Of a DNA stretch of 10,305 nt, positions 6,501 through 10,305 are shown in pieces. Each line of letters opens with the position of its first letter. The first letter of the stretch is position 1. The notes under the pieces are model-generated. The model did no database searches and was not told the DNA's origin. It saw nothing but the letters and a program-made list of their open reading frames with translations. The DNA comes from Saccoglossus kowalevskii. Taxonomy: Eukaryota; Hemichordata; Enteropneusta; Harrimaniidae. Where the stretch lies: contig NW_003124893.1 in assembly GCF_000003605.2 (NCBI RefSeq), forward strand, positions 20,135-30,439. The letters are read 5' to 3'. Made by a program: the position numbers and the translations under genes.

Positions 6501-9082
6501 ATCAGGGTCTTCAATATTACTCATATGAACAGAGCCGGAGGATCTATATCTCTTTCCATTGGCACGTAGAGAGTTGTGTCCAGGTGACCTGTTAATAATC
6601 ATTAAACTAGATTCAGCAATTGGGAAGAAAGATTGGAATGGCAATAGTGCAGTATTAAATATTATTTTGCTAACAAAATAGCTACATAACTCAAACTGTT
6701 GCCACAAAATGTTAGCTAAACAGTATCTTATACATGTACTGCAATATTGTTGTTCTTTATTGAGGTCACAATAAATAATGTGGGGATATGAATCAATCTT
6801 GATAAACTTCACTTCCAGCGATAGATTATCATGTGCAGAATTAGCCATCAACCGGGTACAAGTATAGTTTTTATGAATATGTTTTATTGACAATTAAAAG
6901 ATACAGATAATTTTTTAAATAAGTGAGCCCCTGTTGAACAAGGAATACTGCATTTAAACAAATTTTTGAAAATTACAGAACAACAATAGTACTGTAAAAT
7001 CCGTATTAGAAGCCGCATCCATTTTTTTTGGATTGGTATTAATTTGTATTGGCCTTTGGTGGAATATGGACACTAGCATATATACTATATACATGTACCT
7101 TAAAATTACGGTACTTGCAATAGAAAAAAGATGGCCGCTGGGTTGTGTCCAGGTTTCTAGAGGGCGCCGGTCAGGATAAAGAAGTACAAATTTAGCAGTA
7201 CAAATAATAATTTGGTACTCACTTTGTAGGACTAGCAGTGTCATGTGTTGCATGAACATTAGCTTCTGTGGTTGGCATCTCAATATATGAATCACATAAA
7301 TCACTGCTTATGATTGCAGGTAAAGGCCGATATGCAAAGGCACAACAGTAGGCTGAAAGACTTGCTCTATGATAGAAATCTAAGATCTTCTTTCTAGAAA
7401 GTAACAGAAATCAATGTTTCGCCACATTTTAACCCTTTGAGCATCAGCGTCAACTTTTGACACCATCTACAAATTGATCTCGTACAGTCTGCTCTTCTCC
7501 AAGTGAAAAGTTGATAAAAATTGACAAACCTTTTAATAAAAAACTAAAAGCAATATCTGAAAATGTTTGTATTGTCCAAAATTATAATGCAATTTAGTGA
7601 TTATTTTACAAAAAGTGAAAATATTTGCACTGAATTTTAGGCGGGGAAAAATATCAGGGTTAATTTTTACAAATCTGAATTTTGAAAAAATGTCATCTGA
7701 GTTTGATTTTTGCAATAGCCATCTGAGTAAAGTGAAATGATTTAGGAATAGCACAAAACTGTTATTACCATGTGCAAGATATTGTTCACAAAAATATCAA
7801 TACTGTACAAACCTGTCTGTATCAGTAAGCGGACAGAGATCAGTACCATCCCAGAAATCTGTACATGCATCTAATACCATTCCAGCGGTGCCTTCTGTTA
7901 GCATCTGAATACCTACAAGATAGGGTTTTAACAGGAGTGGTTCACAAGGCTTACATTATTACAGAGTTCACAAAAACCGAAAAAAAAAAAAATGGCTGCC
8001 AGTCGGTCATCTCGGACCGAATCACGAAAAAAAGTGATGTGCACCTATAACCTGATATGCATGATCACCATACAAAGTTTGATTGAAATCACCCTGTTCA
8101 GCTCCGAGAAACAGTTCCGGACTTGTTTAAAAATCAGAATTTAGCAAATTTGAGGACAAAATGGCTGCCAGTCAGCCATATTTAATCGAATCATAACGAC
8201 GGCGTGCATATGTAGGTCATCATACATTGTCAGTATACCAAGTTTGAACAAGATCGGTCAAAGGTGTCCGAGAAATGGCTTTGGACAGTCACATGGACAC
8301 ACAGAACCCAAATAAATAGTCCCTGTTTTCAGACTTTGTTCGAATGAGGACTAATAAATTTTGTTTAAGCGCACAATTCTGTGATCAGGAGTCAAAATTT
8401 GAGTAAACAAGTTCTTATAAAATGTAAAACAGATTTGGTTTGACAGTGATGCTACAAGGACTTACCTAAATTAGGATCTTGTACAAGTACAGACATCATA
8501 TGAGGTAGTGTGTACTTCTTATGATATGGTTAGATTTACGTACACTACTGACACCACTCTGGTTTGGCATGCTATCTATGGGCTACAGAAAAACCATTTA
8601 CAAGTGTACACAGAATACAGAACTGAGCATTCAATATACTTTTCATTGGGAGTAGCGACTGAGCACGGTGATGAAGAATACATCATTAATGACTGGATTT
8701 ACATTTTCAATGTATATTTAATCTGCTGTATTTCTAAGTTAAAAATACTTAAACCTATTATGAACATTCAATGAATGAATGAAAAAACAAACTACATCGC
8801 CAGATACTGCAAAACTTCATAGAATTCTAATATGAGGTTCATGATCATTTTTAATCATTTGCTATTTGCCAGGTTCATTTCAAACTGTGCTAAATGTACT
8901 AGTCTAATTAAAGTCCCTTATGATTGCAAAGATTCTCACAGTCAAGCTTGAAAGCATGTCTGAGTACACTTCATGTTACACTCACCATTTTCCTGTATGA
9001 AGCCAACTGCTGTTGTAGTTTAAATCTATCACCGTAAGCTTGTTCTGAGAAACCAATCAGATGGGCTAATTCACACAGACAC
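412..9082 (-). CDS. TMEM94: TMEM94 (KIAA0195) orthologue, internal part of a multi-exon gene
   Basis: Twelve exons on the minus strand (9082-8986, 8517-8466, 7912-7813, 7393-7223, 6588-6490, 5990-5849, 5408-4812, 4186-4087, 3986-3878, 3020-2825, 2058-1813, 557-412) join into 684 complete codons with no stop. Every junction has GT-AG borders and compatible phase. I recognise the TMEM94 family from stretches such as ACTDFWDGTDL, YHRASLSAYCCAFAYRPL, NACIRFVHFSPDNEMKSK, VGLEVGWNCHISL and MQEYGEVVCC. TMEM94 is a divergent P-type-ATPase-like protein of the endoplasmic reticulum, reported to support magnesium uptake there (published claim, not visible here). By analogy with P-type ATPases the window covers N-domain-like residues 1-172, P-domain-like residues 174-554 with a long insertion, and about three membrane helices (residues 563-664). 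The start codon, N-terminal helices, last helices and stop codon lie outside. Introns measure 100-1255 bp. Residue numbers in other entries count from the first complete codon here. Confidence 0.95.
762..1398. mobile_element. HINE/'pearl'-like (Helentron-related) non-autonomous element
   Basis: The ends carry a perfect 12-bp inverted repeat: tagctccgctgt at 762-773 and acagcggagcta at 1387-1398. The right end folds into a hairpin (tcgac-aaa-gtcga at 1375-1387, extended by agctcc 1367-1372 pairing with ggagct 1392-1397). It is followed by CTAAT, recalling a Helitron CTRR-T terminus. A smaller stem-loop (cagcc 745-749 with ggctg 754-758) lies just outside the left end. The interior is four tandem units of about 155 bp. 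Inverted ends, a terminal hairpin and an internal satellite-like array are known for HINE and bivalve pearl elements. The element sits in the intron between exons K and L and encodes nothing. Confidence 0.55.
795..1345. repeat. Internal tandem array, unit about 153-157 bp, four copies
   Basis: Copies run at about 795-921 (partial), 922-1074 (153 bp), 1075-1231 (157 bp) and 1232-1345 (partial, more diverged). Each complete unit starts agagaatt-gaagatatcat and contains tgaacaaatctgag, acatgtagta, atatcaaagcaat, aaaatatcact and tgacaaaaa-attcacc. The outer copies are the most diverged, as in old arrays that turn over from the centre. Confidence 0.85.
1399..1812. other. Intron K-L remainder, no gene seen
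   Basis: This is the donor-proximal part of the 1255-bp intron between exons K and L. It holds a run of 14 T (1592-1605) and no open frame with coding character. Short frames on both strands here are chance. Confidence 0.6.
1813..2058 (-). CDS. TMEM94: TMEM94 exon K, two membrane helices (M5 and M6-like)
   Basis: This 246-bp exon has acceptor cggcag and donor CAA|GTGAGT, phase 0 at both ends, and encodes residues 555-636. After ARSFTHAIIN it has a hydrophobic stretch (about 563-588), a PPPLTGNHVLW turn and a second hydrophobic stretch (about 597-613). It then reaches the polar TPTDRKIMRLAPSKN. This matches the M5-loop-M6 layout of P-type ATPases, in which ...PLPLTplqiLW precedes M6, and it matches TMEM94 (KNL after MRLAPS). 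Confidence 0.96.
2059..2610. other. Intron J-K, no gene seen apart from repeats
   Basis: Apart from the 40-bp tandem array that follows, this part of the 766-bp intron is AT-rich and shows no recognisable element. A long minus-strand open frame crosses it but has no family match I know, no splice support and low-complexity composition. Confidence 0.55.
2611..2755. repeat. Tandem repeat with exact 40-bp period
   Basis: Copies start at 2611, 2651, 2691 and 2731 (the last partial, to about 2755). The shared words are tctaaactgaacaccaaa, gaatgatata and gaaacctg. The array lies in the intron between exons J and K. Forty is not a multiple of three, yet the minus strand stays open across it. The resulting frame (2757-2140) is repeat-derived and not a gene. 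Confidence 0.9.
2825..3020 (-). CDS. TMEM94: TMEM94 exon J, end of P-domain-like region
   Basis: This 196-bp exon has acceptor ttgacag and donor GAG|GTAATG. It encodes residues 490-554. IGIEPLYPQVC completes the ADLGIGI stretch, followed by a variable loop and then the conserved LAGLPCSLSFHREDNISIIE. The last part lies in the position of the cytosolic stalk leading to helix M5 in P-type ATPases. N-x-S/T sequons in the middle loop would be cytosolic and so probably unused. Confidence 0.95.
3021..3339. other. Intron I-J, acceptor side, nothing recognised
   Basis: This is non-coding intron sequence with a small local repeat (acccaaccgacccaaccaac around 3110-3130). No gene or clear element is visible. 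Confidence 0.5.
3340..3642 (+). mobile_element. Possible 3' end of a retroposed element, polyA signal and (AAT)n tail
   Basis: A T- and G-rich stretch (about 3520-3575) is followed by a polyadenylation signal aataaa (3610-3615) and then a simple (AAT)n tail (3621-3642). A polyA signal directly before a trinucleotide tail is the usual 3' end of some non-LTR retrotransposons and their truncated copies. It lies in the intron between exons I and J, opposite in strand to the host gene. The left boundary is uncertain, and no reverse transcriptase is present. The open frame 3336-3614 has no recognisable domain. Confidence 0.35.
3878..3986 (-). CDS. TMEM94: TMEM94 exon I, degenerate P-type hinge region
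   Basis: This 109-bp exon follows a 100-bp intron with a run of twelve Ts (minus strand) before acceptor cccacag. The donor is GTGAGT. It encodes residues 454-488, with TKEMITVMQEYGEVVCCIGS and TAIFLQADL. The segment aligns by eye with VVAMTGDGVNDAP..KKADIGIAM of P-type ATPases. The Gly and Asn survive (G472, N476), but the two hinge aspartates become S473 and V477. The loss is also typical of TMEM94 elsewhere, so it does not mark a broken gene. Confidence 0.97.
4087..4186 (-). CDS. TMEM94: TMEM94 exon H, second half of P-domain begins
   Basis: This 100-bp exon has acceptor tttcag and donor GTAAGT. It encodes residues 420-452, AKLPRGIENIRPHIENVDNV followed by PLLVPLFTNSTPD, and leaves one base of a split Ala codon. 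AKLPRGI..VRPH..N.DNVPLLVPLFT is a highly conserved TMEM94 block. It sits where canonical P-type ATPases have the 'sP..K' stretch leading into the hinge. Confidence 0.97.
4297..4316. repeat. Perfect 20-bp palindrome centred on TTACGTAA
   Basis: The sequence ttcattttacgtaaaatgaa equals its own reverse complement. The core TTACGTAA is the known consensus for PAR-type bZIP and NFIL3-like factors, so it could be a binding site. It lies in the intron between exons G and H. A 13-bp direct repeat aaatgaacaattc (4273-4285 and 4310-4322) overlaps its edge, so it could also be a remnant of local duplication. Confidence 0.7.
4386..4480. repeat. Short tandem and direct repeats (17-bp unit)
   Basis: The 17-bp unit gtgcagtgtctgttaat occurs twice without a gap (4411-4427 and 4428-4444). 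On both sides the word ctgcccacctac / ttgcccacctac recurs next to cagtg motifs. This is a small local duplication within the intron between exons G and H. Confidence 0.8.
4557..4574. repeat. Poly-T run (18 T)
   Basis: A homopolymer of 18 T lies in the intron between exons G and H. On the minus strand it reads as poly-A. The sequence next to it does not look like a retroposed copy, so it is best called a simple repeat. Confidence 0.85.
4812..5408 (-). CDS. TMEM94: TMEM94 exon G, GWNCHISL motif plus long Ser/Thr-rich insertion
   Basis: This is the longest exon in the window at 597 bp (199 codons, phase 0 at both ends), with acceptor tttcag and donor AGA|GTAAGT. It starts VFAEKVGLEVGWNCHISL, a TMEM94 signature. 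About 180 residues then follow that are Ser-, Thr-, Glu- and Lys-rich without clear family motifs, ending near LLSNLTDSAFDMTNR. Basic-Ser patches such as SVRRKLQTTKS and LIHSRSCGNVP suggest a disordered cytosolic loop that could be phosphorylated (inference). The insertion splits the two halves of the P-domain-like fold. Other family members also carry a loop here. Confidence 0.95.
5409..5848. other. Intron F-G, no gene seen
   Basis: This 440-bp intron has clean borders and no recognisable repeat. The exon G frame stays open upstream through much of it by chance. The strong tttcag acceptor at 5409-5414 and the phase-0 join of exon F to VFAEK argue against coding use. Confidence 0.75.
5849..5990 (-). 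CDS. TMEM94: TMEM94 exon F, P-domain-like core
   Basis: This 142-bp exon has acceptor attacag and donor AAG|GTGGGT. It encodes residues 174-220 with GQIFIGMVAMQYQAKRDI and ACIRFVHFSPDNEMKSK. The layout parallels the P-type ATPase stretch FlGmv...D.pR..v..aI......gIrv.miTGDn...A. The usual TGDN is replaced by SPDN. The match to TMEM94 is very strong. The exon ends in phase 0, directly before VFAEKVGLE. Confidence 0.97.
5991..6489. other. Intron E-F, no gene seen
   Basis: This 499-bp intron shows no recognisable repeat or coding stretch on either strand. Confidence 0.7.
6490..6588 (-). CDS. TMEM94: TMEM94 exon E, linker before the P-domain
   Basis: This 99-bp exon has acceptor aacag and donor TAG|GTAGGT. 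It encodes residues 141-172, starting SPGHNSLRANGKRYRSSGSV and ending EDPDGVF with a split Arg. It is polar, basic and Ser-rich, so it is probably a disordered loop. It carries little family signal of its own. Support comes from clean splice sites and from phases that join exons D and F exactly, giving the junction VFRAQCGQIF. Confidence 0.85.
6988..7115. mobile_element. MITE-like element with short inverted ends
   Basis: The left end agtactgtaa (6988-6997) and right end ttacggtact (7106-7115) are inverted repeats matching at 9 of 10 positions, 128 bp apart. The left end shares the 11-mer tactgtaaaat with the elements starting at 9961 and 10171. The element lies in the 634-bp intron between exons D and E and has no coding capacity. 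The rest of that intron (6589-6987 and 7116-7222) shows nothing recognisable. Confidence 0.4.
7223..7393 (-). CDS. TMEM94: TMEM94 exon D, N-domain-like segment
   Basis: This 171-bp exon has acceptor ttctag and donor AAA|GTGAGT. It encodes residues 84-139 after the split Arg. KKILDFYHRASLSAYCCAFA followed by YRPL matches the P-type pattern R...l..Y...g.r.lafAyr.l at the end of the N-domain. This is strongly conserved in TMEM94. The second half (residues about 109-139, rich in Ser, Thr, Asp and Ala) looks like a flexible linker and continues into the next exon. Confidence 0.95.
7394..7812. other. Intron C-D, no gene seen
   Basis: This 419-bp AT-rich intron has no convincing element. The phrase ttaaccctttgagcatcag near 7430 resembles a word often seen at the edge of invertebrate repeats, but I cannot define boundaries. 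Confidence 0.55.
7813..7912 (-). CDS. TMEM94: TMEM94 exon C, nucleotide-domain-like segment
   Basis: This 100-bp exon has acceptor ttgtag and donor CAG|GTTTGT. It completes Gly50 and encodes residues 51-82, including AGMVLDACTDFWDG and a final split Arg codon. In classical P-type ATPases the matching place holds the KGAPE...C motif of the nucleotide-binding domain, followed by a G-x-x-x-PL stretch. Here the Lys-Gly-Ala core is replaced, but the VL..C and G...PL spacing survives. ACTDFWDG is a hallmark I recognise from TMEM94 itself. Confidence 0.93.
7989..8310. repeat. Dispersed-type repeat in two diverged copies, 168-bp period
   Basis: The 16-mer aaaatggctgccagtc occurs at 7989-8004 and 8157-8172. 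After each copy come, in order, a c-gaatca block, gtgca-at, an atca-catac block, a ccaagttt/caaagtttga block and tccgagaaa. The second copy ends in a ggacacacagaacc tract. The repeat lies in the intron between exons B and C. The layout resembles abundant non-coding repeats of marine invertebrate genomes (from memory, not a database result). Confidence 0.75.
8466..8517 (-). CDS. TMEM94: TMEM94 exon B
   Basis: This short 52-bp exon encodes KYTLPHMMSVLVQDPNL plus the first base of a Gly codon. The donor is a consensus GTAAGT. The acceptor lies in an AAGAAG tandem, so splicing can use 8517 (including Lys) or 8514 (starting at Tyr). Both keep the frame because exon A ends in phase 0. The segment sits directly before the nucleotide-domain-like motif of the next exon. 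The assignment rests on frame continuity with both neighbours and on moderate family resemblance. Confidence 0.8.
8518..8985. other. Intron A-B, no gene seen
   Basis: This 468-bp intron has no recognised repeat. The plus-strand open frame 8508-8774 overlaps exon B on the opposite strand and has no known domain, so it is treated as chance. Confidence 0.6.
8986..9082 (-). CDS. TMEM94: TMEM94 exon A (first coding exon seen in window)
   Basis: This 97-bp exon begins with the last base of a split codon and then encodes 32 residues opening CLCELAHLIGFSEQAYGDRF and ending in LASYRKM. The acceptor is pyrimidine-rich and ends in cattag. The donor is a strong GTGAGT, leaving phase 0. The LCELAHLIGF stretch looks like the TMEM94 segment between the first cytoplasmic part and the nucleotide-domain-like region. 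The preceding exon, which must end in phase 2, is not identifiable in the 1.2 kb upstream and probably lies beyond the window. Confidence 0.87.
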
Positions 9083-9960
9083 CTAATGAAACCAGAGGAG
9101 ATATACAATCATTGCCTTATACTCACAGATTTGACAGTCCCCTTTTAGGAAGTCATCCAAAAAGCAGCTCTCAGTACGTAAAGTTTGTTTTAATTATTGA
9201 AAACAAAAAAGTAAACATGTGTTTAGAAAAAGCATGAATGGCTTTTATATAAAATGACAGTGAAAACAACTTGGCAGCAACAGCACTTCAGCAGATGAAT
9301 ACCATCTACATGTATTTACAATTCCACAACCGTTAGTGTGGCCACTGACCCATTTTGACCACTGACCTGAAAATGTAAACATTCGATCCCAAATGTGACA
9401 ATACTGCTTTGCTCTATTCATCTATTGCATCCCAATAGAAGCACATGATCATTAAAATATGACTTATTTTAACCATAGACCTCTGTCATTTACATAAGCA
9501 CATACGCTACTAATACAGTATCCAAAATATATATAAATATATATATATATATATCTGTGAATAAATAGTTTTAGGTGTTTTGAATACAATTTTTGGGATC
9601 TATGTTCCGGGGTAAATCAGCCATGATTGCTGGAAATATGCAGAGACTCATGGGTAAGGAATAGAGCTGTCTTCTTAAGATTGAAACGTAGCAGAAGACT
9701 CCTCCAGGCAAGTACTTTATAAAAATGTTCATGCCTTTTCTAAACGCATTGTAACATCTCTCCTCACTCTGTTCTTGAGATTTACTTTTTTATGTTCAAC
9801 TCGATTCTACAGACATGTATGGTAGTTTGTGATGCAATCAACTCAGCCTTAATACATGTACCGCTAAGTCTGTCACCAAATATACGTACATAACACATCA
9901 TCAGATGTTCACTAGTGAGGGCGACAATGGATACCATTGCCTTGTATAGTGTATTGTGTA
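9083..9960. other. Upstream intron, no exon identified
   Basis: This is the acceptor side of the intron before exon A. It contains a simple AT repeat (9527-9554) and otherwise no clear coding block. A short minus-strand stretch at about 9127-9165 reads FLDDFLKGDCQ before a GTGAGT, but its phase does not fit exon A (see rejected items). Confidence 0.55.
9527..9554. repeat. AT dinucleotide microsatellite
   Basis: A run of (AT)n, interrupted once by an extra A, lies in the intron upstream of exon A. Confidence 0.9.
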
Positions 9961-10172
9961 TACTGTAAAATGACTAATATTCACTGGGTTTAAATTTCAC
10001 TGATTTACCATTTCAGGCATATTCAGTGGGTTTTAAATTCACGGTTTTATCATTTAGATAATGTGTTCTATGCTAAATTTTACATATTCACTTTGTTTTA
10101 ATTTAGCGCATTTTTCCAGTCAGCGAAATAAGCTAAATTAAAACCCAGTGAATAATTACCCCCTTTACAGTA
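9961..10172. mobile_element. Palindromic MITE-like element, 212 bp
   Basis: The left end tactgtaaaa (9961-9970) and right end tttacagta (10164-10172) are inverted. Further in, attcactggg-ttta (from about 9979) is the inverse of aaacccagtgaat near 10141-10153. The right half forms a strong hairpin: attcactttgttttaattta (from about 10087) pairs with taaattaaaacccagtgaat. Outside bases are TA on both sides if the ends are read as CTGTAAA, consistent with a TA target duplication of Tc1/mariner-type elements (inference). It encodes nothing. Confidence 0.6.
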
Positions 10173-10258
10173 CTGTAAAATACTTTATTATCGCTTGGAA
10201 TTAATTTTTGCTATTTTCACTGAAGAAATGATTCAGAGTGAAAATAAAATCCAGTGAA
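10171..10258. mobile_element. Second, adjoining MITE-like copy
   Basis: Directly after the previous element comes another tactgtaaaat start (10171-10181). An internal inverted pair follows, with attttcactgaa at about 10213-10224 matching gattcagagtgaaaat at about 10230-10245. The sequence then ends in aaatccagtgaat. It seems to be a diverged or truncated member of the same family, sharing TA with its neighbour. Confidence 0.45.
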
Positions 10259-10305
10259 TATATCTTTTTTCCTATATTTTAAGATTCAACTCGCCAAAAG
10301 CAGTG

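Noticed and set aside
8508-8774. 88-codon plus-strand open frame.
   Set aside because: It starts opposite exon B, has no known domain and no splice or promoter support.
9120-9170. Possible extra small TMEM94 exon on the minus strand (FLDDFLKGDCQ before a GTGAGT).
   Set aside because: Its donor would leave phase 1 while exon A needs phase 2. The implied intron to exon A would be only 44 bp, and shifting the splice site brings a stop into frame. The other frames of the stretch contain stops.
9602-9664. 20-codon plus-strand frame beginning MFRGKSAMIAGNMQRLMG, with a ggtaagg after it that resembles a donor.
   Set aside because: It is too short and isolated, I cannot tie it to a family, and no matching acceptor or neighbour exon is seen on this strand.

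Overview
This window is animal nuclear DNA: AT-rich, with short coding islands separated by introns and with typical GT-AG splice sites. There is no operon structure or bacterial ribosome-binding site. The repeated acatgta words, the palindromic miniature elements and the tandem-repeat-bearing elements in introns resemble those of marine invertebrates such as molluscs, hemichordates, echinoderms or amphioxus. I cannot name the species.

The window is dominated by one gene on the minus strand. Twelve consecutive internal exons, read from about 9082 down to 412, join in one open frame of 684 complete codons with matching splice phases at every junction. I recognise the product as the orthologue of TMEM94 (KIAA0195), a divergent P-type-ATPase-like protein of the endoplasmic reticulum. 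In protein order the exons encode: the nucleotide-domain-like part (9082 to 6490), a P-domain-like core (5990-5849), a long Ser/Thr-rich insertion (most of 5408-4812), the second half of the P-domain with a degenerate hinge loop (4186 to 2825), and the first membrane helices of the C-terminal bundle (2058-1813 and 557-412). The N-terminus, the first membrane helices, any phosphorylation-site region and the last C-terminal helices lie outside the window.

The introns (100 to 1255 bp) hold most of the repeats. At 762-1398 there is an element with 12-bp inverted ends, a terminal hairpin and four roughly 155-bp tandem units, resembling HINE or 'pearl' (Helentron-related) elements. Exact 40-bp-period repeats lie at 2611-2755. 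A 3' tail with a polyA signal and (AAT)n lies at about 3540-3642. A pair of 168-bp-period repeats lies at 7989-8310. A small MITE-like element lies at 6988-7115. Upstream of the first exon seen, at 9961-10260, are palindromic MITE-like repeats. Diverged tandem repeats fill the first 280 bp.

I see no second protein-coding gene, RNA gene, CRISPR array or microbial system. The points most worth a second look are the hinge loop that lacks the canonical P-type ATPase aspartates, the large insertion encoded by one exon, and the HINE-like element.
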